The notes under the pieces are model-generated. The model was not told where the DNA came from and did not search any database. It was given only the letters and a program-made list of their open reading frames with translations. A stretch of 64,000 bases of DNA, from positions 558,001 through 622,000 of the forward strand of contig JARVKI010000002.1 in assembly GCA_036674765.1 (NCBI GenBank). Reading direction: 5' to 3'. This document shows, piece by piece, positions 35,432 through 46,714 of this stretch (positions are counted from its first letter, which is position 1; the number at the start of each line of letters is the position of its first letter). The stretch is from Seiridium cupressi. Lineage: Eukaryota; Ascomycota; Sordariomycetes; Amphisphaeriales; Sporocadaceae. The position numbers and the translations under genes were made by a program.

Positions 35432-36190
35432 GGCGATATTAATGGCTCAAAAGAGGTAAGTTGAGTATAATTAAATGAGATGAGAATGCCAGGCCCGATA
35501 TGCCACACTTTGATTTAGCATAATATGGACTTCGTTCGTAGTTGTCAGTCGATGCTTTTGCATCAGTGATTTGACGTGATGCTGTAAAATGACGCCCACT
35601 GTCGTCTCCCTCTGGTTCATAGTCTGCAACTCACTGTGCTTGCGGATGGCATCACTCCCAAGTGCCTTAGTCATTTCGCGATGATAAGAATGCCACGTAA
35701 TGGCCTGGGAAATTTCCAGCAATTTTGATATATTATTGCTTGACGGTCGGCGCACTTATCTTCTACGTCCAGATGCATTTGCTTTCCGGCCCAACTGCTT
35801 GGCGATCAAGGCCGCACTTGATACATATTCTGTCTCTTCGGTGCGCTTTGAGTAGGCACGAACAAGGGCGGTCGATGTGCACGTTCCCAGTTTAAGGGCC
35901 AGACTGGTCTCTCAAATAGAGACTTTAAGCAATGATGGTACTATCTTAGTTGCCTTTGAATGACATGACATGGGCGCAGGAAGTCATGAAGTTCTCGTAA
36001 AGAAGCCATACATTTACTCCAGAAGAGGAGTTTGGCCAGTGTATCTGTGCCGAGTTGATTCAGTGCATCCCAAAGGTTTTTATAATAAAAGTTTCTAAAG
36101 TTTCCTAATTGTATGGCTCAAACTGAGCCGAGGGTTGCCAGGAAATCTATACAAGTTTTGGTGTAGCTGTTCGCATTCCGGTATAGTTCA
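35432..36190. other. intergenic region
   Basis: About 760 bp upstream of the kinase gene and downstream of the acyltransferase gene, both on -. No gene or RNA recognised. Confidence 0.45.
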
Positions 36191-37606
36191 TCAGCATCTC
36201 AATATACCAAATTGCTGAATCAGGGTGTTCTGGCAAAACTTCTCCATGGTCTTCTCGTCAAAACTAACAATCACTTCGAGCCCAGGCTGACTGCCATCCT
36301 TGCCAGATACCCGGGGCAGCACAATAGGATTCCTTCTGGCACCTAATTTAGGTATTCTCACAGCATCACATTTGTCTAAAACCTGGCCCCAGTCCAAGTC
36401 ATATACGCCCTGGTCCGCCCATGACACGAGCGATATCCCATCATGACGAGGGCCCAACTTGATTGAGGTAATATCTGGTTGAGAAGCAGTATACTCCAGC
36501 GCGCTTCGGATGCCCGCTTCGCTGACATGGCCCAAGGATGAACGAATGGCCGAAGCAATTCGGGCCAAGCTTAGCAGAGACTCTTTGTTCAGGGGTACGT
36601 TCGCCGTCGCCGTGTTTCTCGAAGCCGATAGAAGGTTCGCTCGTGCCACGGATGCCGTTGTCATGCCGAACGCGGCTCCGAGGTAATCTTGTGGCAGCTT
36701 GGGGTTGAGTCGAGAACGGAAGTTGACCGGAATCCCAACTGCACACATATCGCCGTTATCAGGTGCAACTTCAACGCTTCCTTGGTCTGTCCATATCGTA
36801 GCACTCCATAGTATAGCTGTTAGGATGTCGCCTGTTGATACCCAAGGTACACGGTTTTCTAGATTCGGCAAATGTTCGTTGACTGTCATCTTCAGCTCCT
36901 GCAGTGTTGCCTGTGGGAAGTAAAATATTCGGGTTTCGTATATAATGCCCTTATTGGTTGATTTAACTGTTGTTGGCATCTCATCACGTTCAACAACATG
37001 AATGAGGTCTGGCACCGTATCAGATAGCTTGACTGTTTCCAGAGCAGGACCACGCAAGAGACTCCTGTCACACCAAGACGGGTCAAAGTCAACTTCTGCG
37101 GAAGATCTCGACCGACAATGCGCGGCCCATATCTTCAGTAGAGCGCCGAACCCAGTTACGTCTGTTGTGCTGTGATGAACTGCGACACAAAGCAGAACAC
37201 CGCCTTTAACTAGCGATAGTCTTGCTCGGAAGACCGGCTCAGGCGTCGGGTATGGCGGTGCCGTTTCTGGCGATCTAATAGAGGGAGCAGTGAAGGCCGA
37301 CGGCGGGAAATGGTTTTCCTTCAGCGTAGAATAATCTAATGCCCCGGACAGATCTTGCCATGAAAACAGATCTTCGACGGCTTGGTAAGGGGTTGTCAAT
37401 TGGACTGAACCTTTTGGATACTCCTGGTCCTCCACTCCGGAAAGAAGATGCGGAACATCCTGGACTGTCCCGCGCAAGCCCTCTCTCAATGCCTCGAAAA
37501 CCTGGGAGCTATTGGTCGGAAAGCATATAATCTGGTTCACGTACATCCGTGGCATAAGCCAGTCAAGTGAGGAGAGGGAGGCTGATGATGCCAATCTCGT
37601 ATGCAT
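36191..37606 (-). CDS. BAHD-type acyltransferase (trichothecene 3-O-acetyltransferase-like)
   Basis: Intronless, 471 residues. The catalytic HxxxD is H145-D149 in VAVHHSTTDVTGFGAL, preceded by the beta strand LVKGGVLLCVAVHH. The structural DFGWG motif near the C terminus is VYDLDWG. A mid-domain segment NRVPWVSTGDILTAILWSA is typical of fungal members that acylate hydroxyl or amino groups of metabolites with acyl-CoA. The substrate cannot be told. It has no PKS, NRPS, terpene cyclase or P450 neighbour, so cluster membership is not supported. ATG 37606 is the first in frame and gives a full-length protein. Confidence 0.87.
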   Translation of the reverse strand: MHTRLASSASLSSLDWLMPRMYVNQIICFPTNSSQVFEALREGLRGTVQDVPHLLSGVEDQEYPKGSVQLTTPYQAVEDLFSWQDLSGALDYSTLKENHFPPSAFTAPSIRSPETAPPYPTPEPVFRARLSLVKGGVLLCVAVHHSTTDVTGFGALLKIWAAHCRSRSSAEVDFDPSWCDRSLLRGPALETVKLSDTVPDLIHVVERDEMPTTVKSTNKGIIYETRIFYFPQATLQELKMTVNEHLPNLENRVPWVSTGDILTAILWSATIWTDQGSVEVAPDNGDMCAVGIPVNFRSRLNPKLPQDYLGAAFGMTTASVARANLLSASRNTATANVPLNKESLLSLARIASAIRSSLGHVSEAGIRSALEYTASQPDITSIKLGPRHDGISLVSWADQGVYDLDWGQVLDKCDAVRIPKLGARRNPIVLPRVSGKDGSQPGLEVIVSFDEKTMEKFCQNTLIQQFGILRC

Positions 37607-38272
37607 GGCTCCGGGCGAAACTGTCTACGCGATGTACAATTTTGCATATAGTGAACATGACTGATATGGATAGCAAATGAGCAGTAGGATGACTGTGACG
37701 GGCATGGTCCTTATCTTGGCATCCTGCTGATTAGTAAGCACCAGTTCACTGCGATCGATCTAACTGTCGAGCTTATCGTTAGATCAATTCAGGAGATCAC
37801 AAAACAGTATGATGGCATGCAGCAATATGACGTGTAAGACTGGTAAGTTGGACAATAAAAAAGCGACTTCACTACGAGATGCCACTATTGTTTCAAGTCG
37901 ACATTGTCGCTTTCGAATACCAATGCCATCTTGACCAAGACATTAGCCAAGGGCTCTGGGCGTACTTATTGGTTCATAAGTTTATATTTCATAATTCGTA
38001 CATACATGATAGAGGAATGTAGTCCGTGCGAATAATCCAGAACGCTTACTTCGTGTGGGACAACTCAACTTATATACACCCCAAACGCCGCTTGAATGCG
38101 CTCGCTGAGGATACGAAAAGGCTAGCAGCATGGAAATTTAGCAAGAATCCAGCCAATGCCCAATAGCTGATCTTTTGAGCAGATGCGAAACGACGTCCAT
38201 CAGCCGATGCCGTCATTTATTTCGCGTAGTGTCGGGAAGGGCAAAGAGGCGCGAGTTATCGACATTTGAGCC
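37607..38272. other. intergenic region
   Basis: About 670 bp between the start of the acyltransferase gene and the 3' end of the CHIP-like gene, both on -. AT-rich in the centre, nothing further recognised. Confidence 0.4.
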
Positions 38273-39261
38273 CTACCAATCGGCGGCCCATCCATTCTCC
38301 TGCAGAAACTCCTCGCACGCCTGCTTCAGCGCCAAGTTAGGTCGTAGATCTGTGGGATGAAGAGGCTCGCGAGTGAGGGGATCCGTGGGCGATCTTCGCA
38401 GGTGCTCGAGTATAGACGAGCGTTCGTAGCTCTTTCCGGTTTTGGTCTACACCGTTGGTTAGTATAGCAACGGCTTGGTTGCCGGAGACCATGTACGTAC
38501 GACGACAGGATCAATGAAGATGTTGAAGCTGATCTCGTCAACCATCCAGTCCGGCACTACCCTCTTCTTCTCCTCGTTCACACGAGCGCGATCAAATGTC
38601 TTCTCCAGGTGTGACTGCTTCTCCTCCCACTCTTTCCGGACGTCTTCCTTCAGACTTTCACTGTCGCATGTCTGTAGCATCTCCTCTCTCTCGCGCTGTA
38701 TCAGCTCCAGCATTTCATTCTCCAGGCCTTGGTTTTCCCGCTTCCGTATTCTTTCCATGTGTTCCCATTTCTCCTTCTTGCACCGTAGGACGAGGGCAGT
38801 AACTTGGGGTAATGATTTGTCGTTCTGGCTTACACAAAGGGCGTGTGCTCTAAGTGCTGTCGGAAGGGCTTCATCGTAGTTGCGTAGTTCGATCTGGGCT
38901 TGGGCGAGGTAGTAGTTTGCCTTCATTGAATCACGGTTGAGCCTCAGGCAAGCCTGACAATCTGCGATGGTCGAGTCCCATAATTGGAGCTTCAGTCTTG
39001 CAAGGGATCGGTTGGTATATAGGGCCGGGTTTGTGTCGTCCGCGATAATACTACATGCAATAGATGAGCATTGGCAAGAAGCGGACGGGTTACAGTGGCT
39101 AGCAACCGCAACTATTACCCACATGTAGGTATGTTGCTTCAGGAGTGAGCTTACGCTTTAGAGTATAGACCTTCTGCGCCTACATAATCGCCTGCCTGGA
39201 AAGCCTTATTACCTTCGTTTTTGAGGGACATGGCCCGCTCTGGATCTTTGTTCCGTTGCAT
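38273..39261 (-). CDS. TPR and U-box E3 ubiquitin ligase, CHIP/STUB1-like
   Basis: Exons 39261-39155, 39050-38501 and 38446-38273; introns 39154-39051 and 38500-38447; 276 residues. The N terminus has TPR repeats: SLKNEGNKAFQAGDYVGAE joined across intron 1 to NPALYTNRSLARLKLQLWD and SMKANYYLAQAQIELRNYDE. A charged helical linker (about 120-205, KKEKWEHMERIRKREN) follows. The U-box is read across intron 2: FNIFIDPVV then TKTGKSYERSSILEHL, DPLTREPL and LRPNLALKQACEEFLQENGW. This TPR-coiled coil-U-box order is that of CHIP, the cochaperone ligase that binds Hsp70/Hsp90 C termini and ubiquitinates clients. The first and last exons are too short to be seen as ORFs. Confidence 0.9.
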
Positions 39262-40805
39262 GGTGGAAGCCCAAGGACGTCCGAGTCAATTATAGGAAGA
39301 TTGCTTTTGTGTTTCAAGCAGAAACTGGGCGAAGAGGCCAGTCGCAGTGACGCTCGCTCTCACGGGCGCGTATGAGGGGCGCAAGGCTGATCGAATGATG
39401 CTTATGTGGGACCAGCTAGGAACAATTCCAAGCGTGGTCAGGAAGTTACAACCAGGAAAAGAGCGCTGGGGTATCAATCAAATCAAAGCAAGCAGTAACA
39501 GACTAGAAAAAGGAAAGAAAGCCCCAATAGTCAAGGCCCAAGTTGTCGCATGATGGGGTAGGCGCATCCTTTGTGATTCAGCCTTGTCCGTCCACAAGCA
39601 ACGGTATCGTCGGCATCTTTGGCGCCCATTTGTCAGGGGGAAAGTTCGAGAAAGCCGGGTGGGTAGTGAGCGGACTAAGGTAGCTTATGGCGGGGGAGCT
39701 CGGTCCGGAGTGAGACCCCTGAACCGTCGTCTTACAGTGTGGCAGATACAAGACACGGTAAGATTGAGGCTCGATACAAAATGGGACACCCAGCACACGT
39801 GAGAGGATGGGGATGCAGGGGCCCGGGAAACGTTGACATATGTATTTAGGTTTGAATCTTGATATCTAATTAGACAAGAGTAATGTGGTCTTGGAAGTAT
39901 CATGCTTGCGTATAGCGTGTGTTCATTCTCCCATATGGTCTGGTGTTTTTAGTCTTTCTGCAGAGACCGGCGCAAGCCTGTTTGACCAACGAGATAATTG
40001 GTAGAGCTGCAACACTTATGTGGCCGCTCTGGACAAACCGCCCGAAAATGGTGCAAACCTGGTGAGACCTTCTCAGTGATGACGGACGTTTGGGTTGTGA
40101 AAAGCGGTATTTATTGTACAGTTGGGGGTCTTCCCCTCCTTTCTTCCTCTCTTCCTCTTGTTCGCAATGCTTTATACTCGCAGTTGTATTCTCCCTCCGG
40201 TGGTCTTGACAAACCCCGAATTTCGAACTCCGAGGGCAGTCGAGACAGTTCGCTGGCACTGTGACAATGCGGCGGCGACATGGGCAGCAATTTGCCCCGC
40301 CTACGGTTCGCACGACGTAACAAAACTAGGTAGGTAATCGGCAACGACGATTACGGCAGTTGGAGCAGTTGTACGCCAGCCCACTTTTTTGACTGGGTAA
40401 TGCAATCTCATGACGATGGCAAGGGCATGGCTATTGAAGCCCGGTCTATAGTAGTGCGCGAGGATTGTCACCAGCCTCGCTTGGACGACGGGTTATACTG
40501 AATACTATGCTTTGCCCGGGCCAGATTTGTGACTTGGTTACGCCGCTCCCAAGGGGCAGGGGTCATTAGCAAACCAGGCTAGCGATAGACGCCACCGAGG
40601 GCCGCGCGAGTCACATTCTCACAACTCGGCGAGGCGGCGCAGCCGCGCAACTACAACTCACTCATCATCAACCCCAATCTCACAGCCCGGCGCAATACTC
40701 ACCACCCCCGCTGAGCCGGACTCATCTCAATCCACCCGGAACTCTGTCCCAGTGCTCATGTCTTACTACCGGCGGTTGGCCGTGTAGGCTGAGACCGTCG
40801 AGGCC
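39262..40805. other. divergent intergenic region
   Basis: About 1.5 kb between the divergent starts of the CHIP-like gene and the Clr5 gene. The right 250 bp are C/A-rich (5' UTR-like: CACTCATCATCAACCCC) and hold a small upstream ORF. No further gene seen. Confidence 0.45.
40758..40787 (+). promoter_or_regulatory. upstream ORF of Clr5 gene
   Basis: A nine-codon ORF (MSYYRRLAV, stop at 40785-40787) ends 18 nt before the main ATG at 40806. If the leader extends this far upstream it could limit translation of the Clr5 protein; the transcript start is unknown. Confidence 0.35.
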
Positions 40806-42635
40806 ATGGCCGATGAAGAGTACCCGACCATCAAGGTGGAACAGCCTGCTACCAATGTTCCCCTGTGGCCGTCAATTGAGCACGATGTCCCCATCAAGTC
40901 CCCCAGGTCCGACTCGGGTCTGTCCAAGGGCGGCGACACGCCTACGAGCATTTTCACCAGCCCGAGCCCCTCGGCCGCGAGTGAAAGTGCCGACCTGGTC
41001 GCCGGCCTGCCGCATGCCGTGACCTTGGCTGCGCCCGCCAAATTTCGCGGCCAGCACCCGCCAGGGCTCTGGGAGACCCTGAAGCAGGAGATCCGGCACA
41101 TGTACATCGACGAAGAACTGCCTCTCAAGGAAGTCCGAGAGATCATGATGCAGAAGGGCTTCGTCGCAACGTGAGTGGATCGCATGCGATTGGCTACCCA
41201 AGTCGCGCAACCTACTGACCAGCCTACCAGCGAGAAGATGTACAAAGACAAATTCGCCAAATGGGGCTTCAATAAAAACAACCGTAAGAAGGACGTGGCA
41301 AAAATTGTCAGTCATCAGAAGCAGCGCAAAGTCGCTGGTAAGTCGACCGTCTATTACCGGAATGGTAAGGTCGTGAATATCGAATCATACATCAAAAGAG
41401 CGAAACTGTCTCCAGAAGACCTGCTAGAAGCCGTCGAGGAGGAGAACTTGCCCAGCTACGTTAGATCTAGGACACCGGCACCGGCATCTGACCCAAAACC
41501 CGAGTACTTCCAACCTCTCGGTTATTACAATGTCCGGGATCTGTTGTTCAAATGCTTCAGACATCTGGGAGCCAGGGCCGATGCAGTTCTCGATCAGGAC
41601 ACAGCAATATCCGCCTTCGCAGATTATCCAAAAACCGACTTCTATCGTACAGTCAGGAATCTCCGAGATGCCGCTTGGCTCTTCGAGGAAGGTCGAACCA
41701 AAGAGGGCGGTGTTCTTGTGCGCCGAGCCTTCGACCACCTCCACATGCTGGTCGAAGACCCAAGTCCATGGGCACTTTGCGACTTGCTCATGTATCAAAT
41801 GGCTGTCATACAATATGGCCATCAAACACTCATCTGGAAATTCTTATCAGACTACTCGTCAACCGGCAGGGGCCCATTGGAGTGGTTACGGAGTGTGTTC
41901 CAAGCACTGCACGACTTTTTCCAGAGCTATCCTATCGAGACCTGCTTGGACTTTCTAGCGGAACAAGTAGGGGTCATATATCCTTTAATGATGGTCAGGG
42001 ACACGCCGAGGAATATGCAATCATTCCTCCAGGGCGTAGTGAACAGCAAATCACGACACCACTACCATATACAACCAGTGCGTCGTTTTACACTTGCGAT
42101 CGAATCGCAATCATTCCCCCGCCTCAAGAGCGTTCTCGACTCTGACAACGCTCTTTTCCGGTTCCACGAACTATTCACAATCGGGCTCGAGACCGGATGG
42201 CGGAATAGTCGCTGCCTGGATTTAGCTACAGAGCTGTACAAGGCCGAGACAGACATAAACTCTAGACGATTGTCTCTGCGTGCCCTCGCATATTACCACA
42301 TGGGCCAGTGCAGACCAGACTCGGCAGAGGCAGCGGCAACGAACCCGCGCTACGGCTATGCGAAGCAATATATGCAGCAAGCCCTAGAGCTAGCACCTCA
42401 TGCCTCATTCGGCGGAATGAGTGGCGGCGCACTACGCGAGATCTGGGAGGACTCGAAATTACTCGAGCAGTGGCATTTGGAGGACGGAGATACCTCGGCA
42501 GCGGATTCGCTGGTACAGAACAGGGTGGATGCGCTCTCGCAATTCGTGGCCTCCCTGGACATCAACGTGTCGCCGGCAGCGTCGCCAGTACCGTCGCCAG
42601 CATACTCGTCAGCGCCATCCCCGGGGCTTATTTGA
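40806..42635 (+). CDS. Clr5-domain protein
   Basis: Exons 40806-41170 and 41231-42635, intron 41171-41230; 589 residues. The Clr5 domain, about 55 residues, spans the intron: LWETLKQEIRHMYIDEEL, LKEVREIMMQKGFVAT then EKMYKDKFAKWGFNKNNRK. In fission yeast the Clr5 founder acts in heterochromatic silencing; in filamentous fungi the domain occurs in many putative DNA-binding or regulatory proteins. A Ser/Pro-rich acidic N terminus precedes it. After it comes a helical region of about 350 residues with TPR-like spacing (LRDAAWLFEEGRTKEGGVLV, ALAYYHMGQC, AKQYMQQALELAPHA). The Ser/Pro-rich tail ends SAPSPGLI. Nuclear role inferred. Confidence 0.87.
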
Positions 42636-43965
42636 GGCGAAGGATATGATAAGGCAGTCCCATTTGGAGCCTTGCATGGCCAAGGAGTTTGTTGGATGGA
42701 TTTCCTCGGTACCGGTTGGGTGGAGGGGTTATAATCGTTGTTTTTATTTGTCAATCACGTAACACGGGCAAAGGTAATTTTGTATGGACATGCAATCATT
42801 TGTTTGAAGTCAAGCAATGTATATCTGACGTTATGAGCACAGTTGGATCTAGGCAGAATCTGTAGTGCTTTTTTGGTCGAAGTTCAGCTGCTCTGAACGA
42901 TGTCGGAAGCATGCAGGTCGCCTACGGGCCAGCCCAGGTGTATGATAGATAGCCAGTTATCAGGTTCCATCTCAGTCACGCACTAATATGAGCTGTCCCC
43001 TTTTCTCCAAAACTATGCTTGCTTCACAGCCCTAGAGGTCCCTTCGTAGCTGGGATACTTGCCCTTGCCGTGACAGCCGCTGTACTTGCTTACGGGTGTT
43101 CGAGCAGCATTCCGCACTTTCAATTGGTATGTATGTAAAGACACTTCACTGATAGAGGCTCAATGATCTCAAGTCACAATCCATGCCGGCTACATGTACA
43201 ATTGACTGAGCCAGCTGAAAGTGAAACGTGGAGGTATCAGGTTGAGCTGCAAGCCTCTTCAGGGAGGCTTTCAATAGCGACTGGCCTAGGCACACATACC
43301 AAGAAATGGTTTACTGAAGCAGGCAAAGTGTCATCCAGCTGGCCATTGGCCTCGCGTGGATAGGCCGACTAAGAGGTCTCTAGCCAGTGGACGAGTCAAA
43401 GTGAACTATATTACCGGGGGTGGACGTCAGCTATGTGTATTTGCTCGCTTATACAGCTGACTGATAGATAGTCTTGGCCGTTCCAACTAAAATACTCAGT
43501 TGGTCCACACCCAGCCCAGGCGTGATGAAGCGTGCGTGCGATGAACTATGTATGGCCAGCCGGGAGCCGAGCACGCTTCCGCTATCAGGATCGCAGTCAT
43601 TCCCAATTGCTCGGAACAGCTCAAGTAGGGATGTCCTTGCGCCCGGATATCAAGGCAACGCTTTTCTCCACGATCCTCGGACACGTCCCAAGGGTTTACC
43701 CATCAGGTAGTCACCTCGCACGTCCGACGAACGGGTTCCAACGGGATTGGAGGCAGTTTCTATTACTCGACCATGTCCGCCTGGCTTGGCATCCAAGGTC
43801 CACGACGAAGACGAACTCCTCGAACGGAGGTCCGCATTCTCATCGGATCGCAGGGGGGGTTAGTCTTCCCAGCAAATGAGTCTCACCGGAAGACGAAACC
43901 GAGCCTTGTTGACTTGGGCTTAGGCACCTCAGGCGGTTCCCAGCTATCCAAGAAGTTAAGAAAGT

Positions 43966-43986
43966 AAAAAAAAAAAAAAAAAAAAA
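43966..43986 (+). repeat. poly(A) run of 21
   Basis: Uninterrupted A21 on the + strand preceded by AAGTTAAGAAAGT and followed by CCCC. It could be a slippage tract or the tail of an old retroposed sequence; no recognisable element precedes it. Confidence 0.7.
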
Positions 43987-45047
43987 CCCCGCTCTAGCTA
44001 GCCATGTTAGTTGGCAAGCGGGTAGCTCGGACACGAGCTGAAAGAGGAGCTACTACTGTTTTCTCCCATGGTTGATTCTTGGCCAGATCAAGAAGAGAGC
44101 ATTGATCAAGAGCCAGACCCGTAGTGAGAGTCCGAACCAACAAGTCTAGACTGCCCGTACCGATGGGCTGGATGATGCTAGATCTCAGTCGAAAATCTTC
44201 TACACAACGGACCTGGCTCCCGCGAGGATCGTCGCTTTTTCTCCCATCTTTTTCTCCTTTGGTGGCTGACCCCTTTCGTGGGTTGGGGTTGTCTTTTTTC
44301 TTTCTCGGGGGCCCGCTTGCAGCATACATAGTAATTTACTCAGCTAAAAAAACCCATCGACCCGGAAATCATACTAATGAGATGTTCGTTTTGCTGATCG
44401 GGTTTCTTTCACTGGATGAAGTTTGTGCTATGAATACCTATGCGCCCCTCCCCTCTACCCCCGACCGGATCGACTTTCTTTTACCCGGCTCTCTGGTTCA
44501 TGTCACCCAGGATTTGAGGCATGGGCGGTGCATATATGTGGGGGTTTTTTGACGTATTGCAGCCCTGGGCAAAAAAAGAGCTCATTTGGATGGTTCCGCT
44601 GCATGTTCCGTCCTTCAATTTAAAAAGTACTCGAAAGACAATCCATCCCGGTCGGCCTGGGGGGTTAGGTTTTCCTTCTTCGTCTCATCCTGCAACCTGG
44701 CTCCTTTTTTTTCTCTCTTTCAATTCCCAACCCGATTAGCCGATATCCAAAGGGCAAGAAAAGAAGAGCCAAGGTTCAGCTGTTTCTGTTGCCCACTCTT
44801 ACCTTGGCGCCATCATCAACACGTGCCTCGCCAATGTTGTTAGGAGAAAGTGGGAAATGGTGCCAATTCCATCATTTTTGGTGCTCGAGCTTCCGCCATC
44901 GCCGGTGCACTTTTCGTCTAGCTCTTACCCTTTAGGGCCTTGGAGTGATTGACGGCTAGACTATTTCATCCTAGGGGTGTTGTACTTGGACGAATGGGTC
45001 GTGGCTCTGAGCCAATGGGTCAAACCCAAAACCTGCTGCTGCTTTTA

Positions 45048-45067
45048 CCTCTCTCTCTCTCACTCTC
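45048..45067 (+). repeat. CT dinucleotide tract
   Basis: A TCTCTCTCTCTCACTCTC tract on +, one of several pyrimidine-rich stretches typical of fungal promoters and 5' leaders. Confidence 0.6.
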
Positions 45068-46309
45068 TACTTTTGTTTCTACCAGTGGTCCCTTCGGACC
45101 AAGGCACGGATGAGCGTTCAGGATGGCGCGTTAGCCGGCACGCAACCCAATCCCCGCGACCGTCTCTTGGTCCCTGTCTCTCTCTCTCTTCTCCCACCCG
45201 TGAGTGCTACCCTAGCAGCGGTAGGACCAGCTCGGTTCCACATGCCAGTATGGCCCCCCCCCCCTCCAAGACGCGAGTCTTTCTTCAGCGGCGCCACCAT
45301 GTGCCATCGTGGCCCATGTATCCCGCCGTCAAAGCGAGAACCCTCTTTTGGGTTTGGGGGGGGACCTGCATCTCCGCATTCTTGATTCAATTTGACGAAA
45401 TGACCCGATGGCACCCGTCCCTTTGGGAAACCGCATGAGTAATCGGGTGATTAATTTCGTGACATGCTTGCCGCTTCATGATTCGGTTTTTTGAGGTTTA
45501 GACTTCACGTCTCTTGGGACCAAACGTTTCTTGTTCCCGTCTTTGCCCCGTGCTGAGATGGATTAACTCTGCGTTCGCGGAAGACGCGGAGGAATGCCCG
45601 ACTATGGGGAGGGGTTTTCAGGTTTCGTAGCGAGGACCCGGACGCCATATGGGCTTAAGCTTGGCACCTGGAGCATAAAATTGGCTTGCATTGCATTGCG
45701 GCTGAGAAGCAATGCAGCCGTGTCGGGTTAGATGTGGCAGCAAATGTAGTAAACGCCATGTTTTCTCTCTCATAGGGCTTGCAGCAGGTTGAGTGACAAT
45801 CATTAACTTTATTTGGATTTTTTTTGTTTTCTGCTATTTTATTCTGGTTTTGAAGTTGCATAAATGCAAAGAGTAATCCAATGCAATTGACCCCAGTTGT
45901 CGCTATGCTACTTCAAAACAATTCCCATTGCACCAACCCCCTAAGTAATAGTACACTGTGTACATTGCAAATGAACTCCAGCAAGACTTTTTACTTTGAA
46001 TATCAGATGCACAATAGATGCCTGATCTGAAAGACCAGAAAAAACTGCAAGCAGTTGTGGTATTATAGTGACCCGGTGCTTTCCCTGGAGCATCCTAAGG
46101 GCCGTCCGCCGCCTGGTGTCTATGCGCACATAAACGGGGAGAACGTTACGACAGTTGTGATCAAGCCTTGATTGGCATCCGGACATGACCCCAAGTCGTC
46201 TGCGCGCAGCGCGGGCGCGGTGAAATTGTGTGAAGTTGAGTGGTGAGGTAAAGATGACACGAGATGGCGTCGCCCTCGAGTTTCGTGGATGGTTGCGGGT
46301 GGGAGGTAT

Positions 46310-46714
46310 TTAGGCCTCATGCCTCTTGCCGTAGTCCCAGTTTTGCTTGGAGTCTACCTCGTCGTCACTTTGCTTGCCGTAGTCCCAATCCTCGTTTCCT
46401 TCATCATTCAAGTCTGCTCGCTTGTCCGCGGGGACTGCCTCCCTCTTGCCGTAGTCCCAGTCCTCGTTTCCTTCATCGCTGCCATCTCCGCGCTTCTCTG
46501 CCTTTCCGTAGTCCCAGCCATGATCTCCACCGCCGTTGATGTTTGCACGCTTCTCGGTAGCCCCGTAGTCCCAGTCCTTTTCCGCGTTGGTCGGAGCTCT
46601 CGGCACTGCTACGCTGAGCTCGTTGTGTGAGAAGCCGATGGAGATGGGAGCGACGGGCAGGGCCGATGCGAGACCCGCCAGCAGAAGTGATGACGTTATA
46701 GTAGCGAACTTCAT
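46310..46714 (-). CDS. secreted Kex2-processed repeat peptide precursor (five WDYG cores), candidate RiPP precursor
   Basis: Intronless, 134 residues. Residues 1-19 are a signal peptide (MKFATITSSLLLAGLASA). The mature part holds five near-identical cores at 48-51, 67-70, 86-89, 110-113 and 126-129, each WDYG, mostly preceded by acidic/Gly/Asn spacers (DEGNED occurs twice) and followed by K. Dibasic KR sites lie at 55-56, 74-75, 90-91, 98-99 and 130-131, with EK/DK in front as at Kex2 sites; two are followed by EA or HEA, resembling dipeptidyl aminopeptidase trimming. This is the architecture of fungal KEP precursors, which include mating pheromones and the cyclic dikaritin RiPPs (ustiloxin, phomopsin). 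The core lacks the Cys pair and WC pattern of known alpha-type pheromones. Product and function unknown. Confidence 0.85.
   Translation of the reverse strand: MKFATITSSLLLAGLASALPVAPISIGFSHNELSVAVPRAPTNAEKDWDYGATEKRANINGGGDHGWDYGKAEKRGDGSDEGNEDWDYGKREAVPADKRADLNDEGNEDWDYGKQSDDEVDSKQNWDYGKRHEA

Larger units (their letters stand above)
42636..46309. other. 3.7 kb gap between converging genes, pyrimidine-rich
   Basis: Both neighbours end here (Clr5 gene on +, repeat-peptide gene on -), so a short region would be expected. Instead it is 3.7 kb with an A21 run (43966-43986), repeated T/C-rich tracts on + (44230-44310, 44700-44730, 45045-45085, 45175-45200), a C11 run near 45254 and G-runs near 45355. 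ORFs across it have no protein-like composition. It looks like promoter or non-coding transcript sequence. Confidence 0.5.

Noticed and set aside
12166..37606. A secondary-metabolite cluster containing the ABC transporter and the BAHD acyltransferase
   Set aside because: They lie about 20 kb apart, separated by unrelated genes, and no backbone enzyme or P450 is in the window.
44977..45438. 153-codon ORF in the pyrimidine-rich gap
   Set aside because: Its composition simply reflects CT-rich DNA (Ser/Leu/Pro runs); a second overlapping frame is equally open.
46289..46630. + strand ORF of 113 codons with repeated VVP blocks at the WDYG gene
   Set aside because: It is the reverse strand of the WDYG repeats, and its apparent repeat and hydrophobicity follow from that.
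46310..46714. Calling the WDYG precursor an alpha-type mating pheromone
   Set aside because: The repeats lack the Cys pair and WC...C(W/G) pattern of pezizomycete alpha pheromones; only the processing signals are shared.
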